DNA of 64,000 bases from SKVR01 sp046291875 (lineage in GTDB: Bacteria > Bacteroidota > Bacteroidia > Bacteroidales > UBA7960): the NCBI GenBank assembly GCA_046291875.1, contig JBKBSF010000025.1, forward strand, positions 1 through 64,000, read 5' to 3'. The notes below the pieces were generated by a model, which had not been told where the DNA came from, searched no databases, and worked only from the letters and a program-made list of their open reading frames with translations. Of this stretch, positions 8,976 through 17,185 are shown piece after piece. The position numbers and the translations under genes were made by a program. Numbering within the stretch: position 1 is the first letter of the stretch; every line of letters starts with the position of its first letter.

Positions 8976-10916
8976 TTAGTTCTCTACCATCATGTTGTAT
9001 TTTTTCATTTTGGAGTACAGGGTAGTGCGGCTAATGCCCAGTTGCCGGCTTACCTGGCTTACATTTCCATCAAAACGTTGAATGCACTCCTGAATGGTGA
9101 ACTTCTCAACCTCTTCAAGGGTCATGTCATGGGTTTCGTATAATTCTGAACCTCTGGAGCTGGCAGGATTCTCTTCAAAGATACCCTGGTCACTTTGCAG
9201 ATTGTGGGTAGGGTTGATAATTTTAAAGCTGCTGTTTCCGTTGAAGTTCACAATGTTCTCCACGTAGTTTTCCAGTTCACGCACATTTCCGGGCCAGTCG
9301 TAGGCTCTCACCTGGTTGATTATCTCTGCTGAGATATGAGGAATCGGTTTGTTGAGTTTCTGGGCTTTTACATTAAGAAAATAATGGAAAAGCGACATTT
9401 TGTCTTCTCCACGTTTACGCAAGGGTGGGATGAAAAGCGGAATTACGCTGAGGCGGTAAAAAAGATCTTCTCTGAAGGTCCCTTTCTGCATCTCCTCAAT
9501 AAGGTTTTTCTTGGTTGCTGCAATCACTCTCACATTTACCGGGATATTCTTAGAGCCGCCTACCCGGGTAACATACCCTTCCTGCAAAACCCGCAGCAGG
9601 TTTACCTGCATGTCGAGGGGCATTTCCCCAATCTCATCCAGGAAAATAGTGCCACCGTTGGCCAGTTCAAATTTTCCGGCATGACCCCCTTTCTTGGATC
9701 CGGTAAAAGCTCCTTCCTCATAGCCAAAGAGTTCGCTTTCGATAAGGTTTTTGGGTAGTGCGCCACAGTTTACAGCAATGAAAACACTATTGCGCCTGGG
9801 GCTGGCATTGTGTATACTCTGTGCAATGAGTTCCTTGCCCGTGCCGCTTTCTCCCATCAATAATACAGTAGAGGTTGAACCTGATATTTTCTCTGCATGC
9901 TCTATTACCTGGCTGAATTCGGGGCTTTTGCCAATAATGTCGTCAAAGGTATAGTGTGCGCGCATACCGGTATACTTGTTTACCAGGTTAAAGATCTTCT
10001 GCATCCCTTTAATAACTACCACCATGCCAATGATTTCTTGCTGGGTATCCACAATGGGGTAGGCGCTAAGGTCGTAGCGTTCTTTGCCCCCCTTAAGAGG
10101 GAAAGAGGTTTCCATATCCATATAGGTTTCGCCTCTTTTGAAACGTTCTATGATCTCTTTCCAATGGGGCAACAGCTTGTCAACAGGTTTATTCAGGATT
10201 TTTTCCTTGTCCAGGTTGAGCATGGAGCATGCCCAGTTGTTGAGGGTTTTGATATTGCCTTCCAGGTCAAGGGCGAAGATTCCGGCCGATACCGATTCAA
10301 TGATTGACTTCATATAAGAGAAAGCTTCATTGAGTTTTTGCTGGGTACACTCTGCCATGATCTGGTTTTCGATGGCTCTTACGGCCGCCACTACCAGTCC
10401 AAGCGTGTGGGGGTGTACCAGGTGGCTTTCTCCCGTCAGGTTGAGGCTTCCGATGATCTCGCCATTATTGTTGTGGATGGGAGCTGCCGAGCAGGTCCAG
10501 CGATGATAGGCCGAAATGAAATGCTCTGAGGCAGTAACCTGTATGGGGTGATTTTCACTGATGGCAGTGCCCATGGCATTGGTGCCAATGTTTTTTTCAT
10601 GCATATAAGCCCCTACTACCATGTTGAGCCTTTCAGATTCTGCAATGATCTCCGGATCGCCTACCGCTTTCAGGATGCACCCTTCATTGTCGGTGAGCAA
10701 AATGAAGAAACCGGAGTTGGCAACGGTTTCATAAATGATCTCCATAAAAGGCGATGCCAGCTGCAACAGGTATTCATTGCGCGCAAGGTGCGATGAAACC
10801 TCCTTGCCGGTGAGGATTTTGCTTGGAAAGACCTGCTCTTTGTTTACACCATATTCTTCGCAGCGTTGGTGCGATTTTTTGATGATCTCGCGTTGGATGT
10901 GGGCCTTGTTGTTCAT
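8976..10916 (-). CDS. Sigma-54-dependent activator, AcoR-like (GAF-PAS-AAA+-Fis)
   Basis: 646 aa. Domains in order: GAF-type sensor (about 60-190, around GAYMHEKNIGTNAMGTA and SAAPIHNNNGEIIGSL), PAS (about 205-310, SVSAGIFALDLEGNI), AAA+ sigma-54 interaction domain (about 335-560) and Fis-type HTH (about 605-643, GNVSQVSRQLGISRTTLYSK). The AAA+ domain has Walker A GESGTGKE, the sigma-54-contacting loop GAFTGS, and Walker B GTIFLDEIGE. There is no phosphoacceptor receiver, so the signal is probably a small molecule bound by GAF or PAS, as in AcoR. Its position between the tungstate-type transporter and the receptor, with sigma-54 promoter candidates before AOR and the receptor, makes it the likely regulator of both. 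The stimulus (an aldehyde, or metal status) is inferred. Confidence 0.94.
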   Translation of the reverse strand: MNNKAHIQREIIKKSHQRCEEYGVNKEQVFPSKILTGKEVSSHLARNEYLLQLASPFMEIIYETVANSGFFILLTDNEGCILKAVGDPEIIAESERLNMVVGAYMHEKNIGTNAMGTAISENHPIQVTASEHFISAYHRWTCSAAPIHNNNGEIIGSLNLTGESHLVHPHTLGLVVAAVRAIENQIMAECTQQKLNEAFSYMKSIIESVSAGIFALDLEGNIKTLNNWACSMLNLDKEKILNKPVDKLLPHWKEIIERFKRGETYMDMETSFPLKGGKERYDLSAYPIVDTQQEIIGMVVVIKGMQKIFNLVNKYTGMRAHYTFDDIIGKSPEFSQVIEHAEKISGSTSTVLLMGESGTGKELIAQSIHNASPRRNSVFIAVNCGALPKNLIESELFGYEEGAFTGSKKGGHAGKFELANGGTIFLDEIGEMPLDMQVNLLRVLQEGYVTRVGGSKNIPVNVRVIAATKKNLIEEMQKGTFREDLFYRLSVIPLFIPPLRKRGEDKMSLFHYFLNVKAQKLNKPIPHISAEIINQVRAYDWPGNVRELENYVENIVNFNGNSSFKIINPTHNLQSDQGIFEENPASSRGSELYETHDMTLEEVEKFTIQECIQRFDGNVSQVSRQLGISRTTLYSKMKKYNMMVEN

Positions 10917-10930
10917 GTCGATACTTTTTT

Positions 10931-10963
10931 TGCGGTTCTGAGAGCGGGTACTCTCAAAAACCG
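10931..10963. repeat. Imperfect hairpin upstream of the activator gene
   Basis: CGGTT-c-TGAGAG, a 6-nt loop, then CTCTCA-aa-AACCG lies between the ATPase stop and the activator ATG. It has no T run on the minus strand, so it is more likely a processing or mRNA-stability element than a terminator. Confidence 0.4.
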
Positions 10964-10965
10964 TA

Positions 10966-12024
10966 TTACAAAATTTTTACTGCGGTTGCTTTGAAGCTGA
11001 GCCAGATAGGATCTCCGGGCTTAAGAGAGAGATTCTCCAGCGATCGGCGGGTAATGCTTACCACAATTTTCTCACCCTCTGCTTCCACAACCACTTCAAT
11101 GCCACCTGGCAGAGAATAGATCTCCCGGATTATGCCATGGTACTGGTTGATGGCACTGGTATTTAATTGCTGAGGTGAAAGGATAATGTCTTCACCCGGG
11201 ATCATCAGGTGAGCAGTTTCTCTGTCGGGCGACTGCGATACAAAAACAGGCATACCCTGTGCAGTGGTGCCAAGGGCAAGCCCGTTGGATTGTTTGTGTG
11301 GGCTGAACTGGCAAAGAAAGATGTTCTTGATGCCACTGAACCGGGCCACAAATTCTGAAACCGGATTGCGGAATACCTCATGGGGATCGCCCCACTGCAG
11401 GAGTTCTCCTTTTTCAATGATGGCGATTTTTTTACTAAGGGTTGCCGCCTCCATGGGGTCGTGGGTTACATGGATAATGGTTTTTCCGCTTTGGTTGATT
11501 GTTTTGAGCAATTGTCGTAACTCCTGACGAAGCTGAATGTCAAGGCTTGCCAGGGGTTCATCGAGGAGCAAAACCTGGGGGTTGGCGGCCAGGGTTCGGG
11601 CAAGGGCAACCCTTTGGGCTTCTCCACCCGATAGAGTTCCCGGGAAGCGGTCCAGCAGATGATCGCAATGTGTTTGAGTCGATAACTCTTTGATCTTTTG
11701 TCGTTTTTGTTCCCGGGAAAGGGATTGGGATTTGAGGGCATAGCCAATGTTTTGCTCCACACGCATGTGGGGGAAAAGAGCCATATCCTGGTATACCAGT
11801 CCAATGGGTCTTTTCTGTATGCTTTCGTGCGTTATGTCTTTGCCGTTAAGCAGGATTTTTCCGGAATCGGGTTTGGCAAGCCCTGCCAGTATTTCAAGCA
11901 GAACTGTTTTTCCGGCACCCGATAATCCCAATACCGTCAGGTAGTCTCCCTGGCGGGCAAACAGACTGAAGTCTTTGAGCTGAAAATCGCCCAGCCGGAT
12001 ATTTATATTTTTAATTTCGAGCAT
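10966..12024 (-). CDS. wtpC: ABC transporter ATP-binding subunit, tungstate/molybdate type (WtpC/ModC-like)
   Basis: 352 aa. Nucleotide-binding domain with Walker A GLSGAGKT, Q-loop VYQDMALFPHM, signature LSGGEAQRVALA, Walker B VLLLDEPLASLD and H-loop VTHDP. A C-terminal TOBE/Mop-like region (about 285-350) is typical of oxyanion importers and may sense bound oxyanion. Its start overlaps the permease end by 14 bp, so the two are one translational unit. With AOR and molybdopterin genes alongside, tungstate (or molybdate) is the likely substrate; sulfate or iron cannot be excluded from sequence alone. Confidence 0.88.
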   Translation of the reverse strand: MLEIKNINIRLGDFQLKDFSLFARQGDYLTVLGLSGAGKTVLLEILAGLAKPDSGKILLNGKDITHESIQKRPIGLVYQDMALFPHMRVEQNIGYALKSQSLSREQKRQKIKELSTQTHCDHLLDRFPGTLSGGEAQRVALARTLAANPQVLLLDEPLASLDIQLRQELRQLLKTINQSGKTIIHVTHDPMEAATLSKKIAIIEKGELLQWGDPHEVFRNPVSEFVARFSGIKNIFLCQFSPHKQSNGLALGTTAQGMPVFVSQSPDRETAHLMIPGEDIILSPQQLNTSAINQYHGIIREIYSLPGGIEVVVEAEGEKIVVSITRRSLENLSLKPGDPIWLSFKATAVKIL

Positions 12025-12799
12025 GATCGTTGGATTTTGCCAGTAGTCGCATTACAACAAAAACAGCCAGGCATATCAGGATGTAAACGGCTGCAATTGG
12101 CCGGGCAAAGGAGAGCCCGAAAGAAGCAAACCGCTCCCAGATAAGCACCGGGGTTACCATCGGATGGTAGGCAATGATAATTACAGCGCCAAATTCGCTC
12201 AAGCCCCGGGCCCACATCATTACCAGCCCGCTCAGTACCGATCGTTTGGCCAGGGGTAGCGATATGGTGAAAAAAACACGAAGGGGCGAAGCACCCAGGT
12301 TTAATGCGGCTTTTTCCAGTTTGCGGGGTACTGAAGCGAAACCATCGCGTGCAGCATTGATGGCAAAGGGGAGGCTTACAAAGGCCATGGCTACCACAAT
12401 ACCGGCAGTACCGCCAATAAAACTGAACCCCATGCTTTCTGCCGCCTGACCTGGCAAAGTATTTCTGGATAGAATCCCCAGCAGGGCTATACCTGCTGCC
12501 GAATGAGGTATTACAACCGGTACATCAATAATGCCGTTGATCAATCCTTTCAAGGCAAAGTCTTTGCGAGCCAGAAGATAGGCCAGTGGTATGGAAAGGA
12601 TTCCGAACAGCAGAGTGGCAACCATGGAACTGCCCAGGGTAAGCCGGATGCTTCTTCCAACTTCGGCATCGGCAAGGGTAGCCGAGTATTGTGCGGGAGT
12701 AGTCTGGATAAGCATTCCCAGGATAGGAGCCGCAATGAATAGAATGATAAGGCCGCTGAAAAAGATCAGTACCAACCGGGTACGCCAATGGTTAAGCAT
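12011..12799 (-). CDS. wtpB: ABC transporter permease, tungstate/molybdate type (WtpB/ModB-like)
   Basis: 262 aa with about six membrane segments. The EAA loop that contacts the ATPase is present (LEKAALNLGASPLRVFFTISLP). The following stretch ARGLSEFGAVIIIAYHP is characteristic of the molybdate/tungstate permease family. It is the first gene of the minus-strand transport unit, divergent from AOR across a 327-bp regulatory region. No periplasmic oxyanion-binding protein (WtpA, TupA or ModA) is encoded on either side in this window, which is unusual for such a cluster. Confidence 0.88.
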   Translation of the reverse strand: MLNHWRTRLVLIFFSGLIILFIAAPILGMLIQTTPAQYSATLADAEVGRSIRLTLGSSMVATLLFGILSIPLAYLLARKDFALKGLINGIIDVPVVIPHSAAGIALLGILSRNTLPGQAAESMGFSFIGGTAGIVVAMAFVSLPFAINAARDGFASVPRKLEKAALNLGASPLRVFFTISLPLAKRSVLSGLVMMWARGLSEFGAVIIIAYHPMVTPVLIWERFASFGLSFARPIAAVYILICLAVFVVMRLLAKSNDHARN

Positions 12800-12908
12800 G
12801 GTTTCTGCTGGATTTGAGTGTTTTGATCAAAAAAATCTGAAATCAAGCTAATTTATATTCAATCTGTGTAAAAATAGTCTTCCCTTGGTGTTTTTTTCTC
12901 CGTTTGAG

Positions 12909-12967
12909 GTGTTCAATTACTGAACACTGTTCAGGAAGTGGACACAAATATAGGGTGAAAGTGTTCA
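12909..12967. promoter_or_regulatory. Activator-binding (UAS) candidate upstream of AOR
   Basis: GTGTTCA (12909-12915), a 5-bp spacer, TGAACAC (12921-12927) and TGTTCAG (12928-12934) form overlapping palindromes, including the 13-bp TGAACACTGTTCA. A further GTGTTCA half-site is at 12961-12967. These lie about 113-171 bp upstream of the predicted AOR start point, the usual range for sigma-54 enhancer sites. They are also 110 bp or more upstream of the divergent permease. Confidence 0.55.
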
Positions 12968-13017
12968 GTTTCCAAACGGTACTATCGAAATGTTACTTAT
13001 TTAACATCTTGACCATA

Positions 13018-13040
13018 ATTGCATGTTGTTAATATGCAAT
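13018..13040. promoter_or_regulatory. Inverted repeat ATTGCAT-N9-ATGCAAT
   Basis: 7-bp arms with a 9-bp spacer, placed between the UAS cluster and the -24 element (about -62 to -40 from the predicted start). This could be a second operator or a bend/IHF-like site. Confidence 0.35.
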
Positions 13041-13053
13041 CGATTGCGGGATT

Positions 13054-13069
13054 TGGTTTAATCCTTGCC
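13054..13069 (+). promoter_or_regulatory. Sigma-54 promoter candidate for AOR
   Basis: TGGTTTAATCCTTGC has TGG at -24, TTGC at -12 and the required GG-to-GC distance of 12. The rest of the -24 box deviates from TGGCAC. The predicted start is near 13080, which puts the AOR ATG at 13127 about 47 nt downstream and argues against the upstream TTG start. Confidence 0.5.
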
Positions 13070-13126
13070 TTAGAAGAACTTGGAATAGTATTGATTTCAT
13101 TTTTATTCACCCAAAAAAACAAAACC

Positions 13127-14926
13127 ATGCACGGTTACAGAGGAAAAATTTTAAGAATTAATCTGACTGACAAAAGCTGGAAGTTAGAAGAGATCAGCCA
13201 CGCAGAAGCTGTCAAGTACGTAGGTGGTCGCGGATTTGGTTCCAAAATTATGTTTGATGAGGTAGATCCGGCCATCGACGCGTTTGACCCTGCCAATAAG
13301 GTGATTATCGCCACTGGCCCCCTCACCGGAACACCTACCCCGGCGGGCGGCCGCTATATGGTGGTAACCAAGTCTCCCCTTACAGGCACCATTGCCAGTT
13401 CCAATTCAGGTGGCTACTGGGGTGCCGAAATGAAGTTTGCAGGATACGATGTAATGATCCTGGAAGGCAAGTCGGAAAAGCCGGTGAGTATTTTTATAGA
13501 AGATGACAAAATTGAATTTCGCGATGCAACCGGGCTTTGGGGCAAAACCACCATCGAAACCACCAATGAGCTGATGAAAGAGGCTCCCGAAAAGGCCAAG
13601 GTTTTGTGCATTGGCCCAGCCGGAGAAAAGCTCTCTCGTATTGCTGCAGTTATGAACGACCTCAACCGGGCTGCCGGCCGCTCAGGAGTGGGTGCCGTTG
13701 TGGGAAGTAAAAACCTGAAAGCTATCGTAATCAAGGGCAACTCCAAGCCCACCGTTGCCGACCCCGATGCCCTCAAAGAGGTAGTAAAGAGAGGACGCGC
13801 ACAGATCAAGGAGAATGGGGTTACCGGAGCCGGTCTGCCAACTTATGGCACCAATGTGCTTGTAAATATCATCAACGAGCAGGGGGTATTTCCTACCAAC
13901 AATTTCCAGGAAACCTACTTTGACAAAGCCGAAGAGGTAAGCGGCGAAACCATGGCCGATCAGTTCCTTCTCAAGAGAGAATCCTGCTTTGCCTGCCCCA
14001 TTGCATGTGGACGCTATACCAAGGCCGACGATATAGAAACCGGTGGTCCTGAATATGAAAGTGTTTGGGCGTTCAGCGCTGCATGTGGTGTTTCCGATAT
14101 GAAGGCGGCCATCAAGGCCAATTTCTGGGCCAATGAAATGGGGCTCGATACCATCTCTGCAGGTGTTACCGTAGCTACAGCCATGGAGCTTTATCAGAAA
14201 GGTTTTATCAAGGATGATGAGCTCGATGGATTAGGCTTGAAATTCGGTGATGCAGCATCAATGGTAGAATGGGTTAAAAAACTTGGTCTTCGCGATGGTT
14301 CGCTGGCAAGCAAGATGGCTGAAGGCGCCTATCGCCTGGCCGATGCCTATGGTCAGCCCGATCTGGCCATGACTGTTAAGAAGCAGGAACTGCCCGCTTA
14401 CGATCCCAGGGGTATCCAGGGACAGGGGTTGCAGTATGCCACTTCCAACAGGGGAGGTTGCCACGTGCGGGGCTACCTGATCTCCCCCGAAATTCTCGGA
14501 TTGCCCGAAAAGCTGGATCGCCTGGAGATCAAAGGAAAACCCCAGTGGGCCAAAATATTCCAGGACCTTACCGCATTTATCGATTCTTGCGGCCTCTGCC
14601 TGTTTACCTCCTTTGCACTGGGAGCTGATGATTATGCCGAAATGTTTACCGCTGTTACCGGCGAAAAGCATACCGCAGAACAGATCCTGGAAGCCGGAGA
14701 CCGCATCTGGAACCTGGAAAGGGTCTGGAACATTAAGGCAGGAATAGATCCCTCGCAGGACAAACTTCCCAAACGCCTCATGCAGGAGCCCATACCCTCT
14801 GGCCCCTCCAAAGGACATCTCTCGCGTTTGGAGGAAATGCTACCCCTCTATTATCAGGAAAGAGGGTGGGATGAAAATGGCATACCTACCCCCGAAAAGC
14901 TCAAAGCTCTCGGTTTGCCAATTTAA
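13127..14926 (+). CDS. aor: Aldehyde:ferredoxin oxidoreductase, tungsten-pterin enzyme
   Basis: 599 aa from ATG 13127, the normal family length; MHGYRGKILRINLT is the canonical N-terminus. N-terminal AOR domain (about 1-210, with GPLTGTPTPAGGRYMVVTKS), then the AOR C-terminal domains. [4Fe-4S] ligands are visible as Cys287, Cys290, Cys294 (SCFACPIACG) and Cys491 (SCGLC), nearly superimposable on the Pyrococcus enzyme (288/291/295/494). Pterin-site motifs NEMGLDTISAG and the IDSCGLCLF region are present. It oxidises aldehydes to carboxylates (or the reverse) with ferredoxin, in the cytosol. It heads the cofactor-biosynthesis genes and is followed by its own strong terminator. Physiological substrate is unknown. 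Confidence 0.95.
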   Translation: MHGYRGKILRINLTDKSWKLEEISHAEAVKYVGGRGFGSKIMFDEVDPAIDAFDPANKVIIATGPLTGTPTPAGGRYMVVTKSPLTGTIASSNSGGYWGAEMKFAGYDVMILEGKSEKPVSIFIEDDKIEFRDATGLWGKTTIETTNELMKEAPEKAKVLCIGPAGEKLSRIAAVMNDLNRAAGRSGVGAVVGSKNLKAIVIKGNSKPTVADPDALKEVVKRGRAQIKENGVTGAGLPTYGTNVLVNIINEQGVFPTNNFQETYFDKAEEVSGETMADQFLLKRESCFACPIACGRYTKADDIETGGPEYESVWAFSAACGVSDMKAAIKANFWANEMGLDTISAGVTVATAMELYQKGFIKDDELDGLGLKFGDAASMVEWVKKLGLRDGSLASKMAEGAYRLADAYGQPDLAMTVKKQELPAYDPRGIQGQGLQYATSNRGGCHVRGYLISPEILGLPEKLDRLEIKGKPQWAKIFQDLTAFIDSCGLCLFTSFALGADDYAEMFTAVTGEKHTAEQILEAGDRIWNLERVWNIKAGIDPSQDKLPKRLMQEPIPSGPSKGHLSRLEEMLPLYYQERGWDENGIPTPEKLKALGLPI

Positions 14927-14944
14927 TTAGTTCTTTAAGTTTGC

Positions 14945-14997
14945 GCCCGTTGCTCCTTTCTCTTTCTGTTGTAAGGAGCTTCGGGCTTTTTTTTTTT
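14945..14997 (+). terminator. Strong rho-independent terminator after AOR
   Basis: GCCCG-tt-GCTCCTT pairs with AAGGAGC-tt-CGGGC around a 14-nt loop, followed by 11 T residues. It lies 18 bp after the AOR stop and upstream of the maturase gene, so AOR should be transcribed at higher level than the genes behind it. Confidence 0.92.
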
Positions 14998-14998
14998 G

Positions 14999-15028
14999 TT
15001 GCTGACAGCCCAAAGTGCTGTCAAGCAA
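14999..15028 (+). repeat. Second stem-loop between AOR and the maturase gene
   Basis: TTGCTGACAGC pairs with GCTGTCAAGCAA (one bulged base) around a 7-nt loop, immediately after the T run of the AOR terminator and 26 nt before the radical SAM ATG. It could protect the 5' end of a processed or read-through transcript. Confidence 0.5.
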
Positions 15029-15054
15029 CATTTGCAAACGATCAATCCCATAGT

Positions 15055-16092
15055 ATGCTCCGAAAAGTTTACCTCGAAATAACTGACTCCTGCAACCTGG
15101 AGTGCAAAATCTGTTATCGCCACCAATGGGCCCAGGCACCGGTAGATATGCAAAAGGATCTTTTTGAAAAGATTCTGAAAGAAGTTGAGAACGATCCTGA
15201 AATCCAAACGGTTGTGTTGGGAGGGATGGGCGAACCTCTTCTCTCACCGTGGTTTGAAGAGGCAGTGAAAGCCCTGGCCCATAAAGAAATATGGGTAACT
15301 TCAAACGGCACCCTTTTCAAAGAAAAACTCACACCATCGCTGGTGTCTGCAATTCATCTGATGGTGGTTTCCATTGACGGAATGGACCAACACATGATAC
15401 AGGAAAGAGGGGTTGCCTTTCAAGAACTGCTTGACAACCTCGATCATCTCAACAGGTTGAAGCAAGAGGCAGGCAGTCAGTTGCCTCATCTTGATGTTCA
15501 GTTTGTGGCCTCCTCTCAAAACATAAAGGAGATTTTTCCTTTGATGGATGTTTTGGCAGAAAAAAAAGTACGCAACATCATTATCTCACATCTTTTGCCC
15601 CAGGATATGAGCCAAAAGGATGATATATTGTATACCCGCTACGAAAATAAAGAAGTCAAAGAGCTTTTCCACAAGATCAGGAATTACTCCTTCAGGCGTG
15701 GATTGCGGATCATCTTTCCGGAGGCAGAGCTAAAGACCGAACGCAAATGTGCCTTTGTAAACAACGATGCTACCTATGTTACCTCAAGGGGCGAGGTAGT
15801 ACCTTGTTACCGGCTTTCTCATCAGGGCACCGAAGTGGTGTTTGGCCGACCCAAGACCATAAGGCAGTACAGTTTTGGTAATCTGCAGGACAAATCACTG
15901 AGGGAGATATGGAATGATGAAGGCTACAGGAGGTTCAGAGAGAAAATATTTAACAATCATTATCCGTCGTGCCCCGACTGTGATCTGGTGGAAGGCTGCA
16001 GCCTGATCCATGATGTGGATTTTGACTGCCATGGCGAATCTCCCAATTGTGCCGATTGCTTGTGGTCCAGAAAATTTGTATTTTGCAACTGA
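15055..16092 (+). CDS. Radical SAM/SPASM protein, probable tungsten-enzyme maturase
   Basis: The ATG at 15055 is chosen over an upstream TTG that lies inside the terminator; 345 aa. The radical SAM motif CNLECKIC (Cys13, Cys17, Cys20) is at the N-terminus, followed by GGMGEPLLSP. The C-terminal SPASM region carries a CAF...VPCYRL pair and clustered cysteines (CPDCDLVEGC, CADC) for auxiliary Fe-S clusters. Proteins of this type accompany AOR-family genes in many anaerobes and are annotated as tungsten-cofactor oxidoreductase maturases; the chemistry is not established. Position directly after AOR and before moaD supports that role. Confidence 0.88.
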   Translation: MLRKVYLEITDSCNLECKICYRHQWAQAPVDMQKDLFEKILKEVENDPEIQTVVLGGMGEPLLSPWFEEAVKALAHKEIWVTSNGTLFKEKLTPSLVSAIHLMVVSIDGMDQHMIQERGVAFQELLDNLDHLNRLKQEAGSQLPHLDVQFVASSQNIKEIFPLMDVLAEKKVRNIIISHLLPQDMSQKDDILYTRYENKEVKELFHKIRNYSFRRGLRIIFPEAELKTERKCAFVNNDATYVTSRGEVVPCYRLSHQGTEVVFGRPKTIRQYSFGNLQDKSLREIWNDEGYRRFREKIFNNHYPSCPDCDLVEGCSLIHDVDFDCHGESPNCADCLWSRKFVFCN

Positions 16093-16171
16093 TTGCAAGC
16101 CGGAAATAAAAAGCTTGCTGCAACCCGAAGGCTTTTACCCAGCGATCATCTCAACAGAATAAGGAAAAATT

Positions 16172-16396
16172 ATGCAAATCAAAGTAAGATTATTTGCAAC
16201 TTTGCGCGAAGGCAGAGGCAAAGAACGTATGGAAGAAGTGGCTGATAATACCACTCCGGCACATATTTTCCAGCTGCTTGATATTTCACCCAAGGATGTG
16301 GCCATCCTATTGGTCAATGGTATGGATGGTAAGCCAGATCAAATCCTGAAAGAAGGAGATACGGTAAGTATTTTTCCTCCGGTAGGGGGTGGGTAG
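16172..16396 (+). CDS. moaD: MoaD, small subunit of molybdopterin synthase (sulfur carrier)
   Basis: 74 aa, ubiquitin-like beta-grasp fold (MQIKVRLFATLREGRG at the start), ending in PPVGGG so that the C-terminal Gly-Gly is free to form the acyl-adenylate and thiocarboxylate. An AAGGAAAA ribosome-binding stretch precedes the ATG. It supplies the dithiolene sulfurs of the pyranopterin with MoaE. No moaE is present in this cluster. The adenylyltransferase 23 bp downstream is its probable activator. Confidence 0.92.
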   Translation: MQIKVRLFATLREGRGKERMEEVADNTTPAHIFQLLDISPKDVAILLVNGMDGKPDQILKEGDTVSIFPPVGGG

Positions 16397-16419
16397 AGAA
16401 AAACCCAGAGGGCATTAGT

Positions 16420-17142
16420 TTGAGCACCGGTAAATCTGATTTAGAGCTTGGATTGCAGAAAATGGAAAAGAGATATTTGAAGAATGAGCAGATGCTTTCG
16501 CGTGAGGAAAACCTTTCCCTGCGTGAAAAGAGAGTGGCTGTGATAGGTTGTGGAGGTCTGGGTGGACATATCCTGGAACAATTGGCCCGATTGGGTATCG
16601 GATACATCACCGCAATGGATGGAGATGTATTTGATGAAACCAACCTCAATCGCCAACTACTCTGCCATACCCGGAATATCGGCAGGTCGAAAGCGCTGGA
16701 AGCCCTGGAACATCTGCAAAGGGTAAATCCAGGAGTTCAGGTTCAGGCCATCGACTGCCTGTTAACCCCTGAAAATGCTCTGACGGTTCTTGCCGGCCAT
16801 GATGCAATCTGCGATGCGCTCGACAATATGCCTTCGCGCATGCTGCTGCAGCAATCAGCCCAATCACTTGGCCTACCCCTGGTATATGGTGCCATTGCCG
16901 GCTGGTACGGCCAGGTAACCACATTGATGCCAGGCGACAGCATGCTGGAGAGTATTTTCCAGGGCGGCAATGAGCGTGGCATTGAGACCGAACTGGGTAA
17001 TCCGGCATTTACTCCAGCCCTGGTGGCCTCTATTCAAGTGGCAGAAGTAGTGAAGATCCTCACCGGAAAAGGGGAGCTGCTTCGCAAACGAATGCTTATG
17101 ATCAATACTCTTGATCAGGAGTATGAGGTATTTGATTTTTAA
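16420..17142 (+). CDS. moeB: ThiF/MoeB/HesA-family adenylyltransferase for MoaD
   Basis: 240 aa from TTG 16420; an ATG at 16462 (MEKRYLKNEQ) would give 226 aa and cannot be ruled out. Rossmann-type ATP-binding motif VIGCGGLGGHILEQLARLG, then the Asp/Arg region DGDVFDETNLNRQ that binds ATP. It activates the MoaD C-terminal glycine as an acyl-adenylate. It lacks the paired CxxC zinc motifs and the C-terminal rhodanese domain of longer homologues, so it is of the short HesA-like type; a separate sulfurtransferase would be needed. The gene lies in the cofactor operon between moaD and moeA. Confidence 0.88.
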   Translation: MSTGKSDLELGLQKMEKRYLKNEQMLSREENLSLREKRVAVIGCGGLGGHILEQLARLGIGYITAMDGDVFDETNLNRQLLCHTRNIGRSKALEALEHLQRVNPGVQVQAIDCLLTPENALTVLAGHDAICDALDNMPSRMLLQQSAQSLGLPLVYGAIAGWYGQVTTLMPGDSMLESIFQGGNERGIETELGNPAFTPALVASIQVAEVVKILTGKGELLRKRMLMINTLDQEYEVFDF

Positions 17143-17185
17143 AAGACTTAATGGGTTACAACCCTCAGCGAAATAACCAGATTCA

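Larger units (their letters stand above)
12800..13126. promoter_or_regulatory. Divergent regulatory region between transporter and AOR
   Basis: 327 bp without a credible gene. A frame open from TTG 13019 in front of AOR would add 36 hydrophobic, unconserved residues and would span the predicted promoter. The region holds an array of TGAACA/TGTTCA half-sites, a further inverted repeat and a sigma-54 promoter candidate, listed separately. Confidence 0.6.

Noticed and set aside
13019..13126. N-terminal extension of AOR from a TTG codon
   Set aside because: It would overlap the sigma-54 promoter candidate and is unconserved; ATG 13127 gives the canonical AOR N-terminus.
14945..15028. Molybdenum-cofactor riboswitch between AOR and the maturase gene
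   Set aside because: The first hairpin is an ordinary intrinsic terminator, and the pair lacks the size and multi-helix layout of the Moco RNA motif. It is kept only as an unexplained second stem-loop.
14941..15054. Upstream TTG start for the radical SAM gene
   Set aside because: It would translate the terminator and second hairpin; ATG 15055 is 12 residues before the radical SAM cysteines, as expected.
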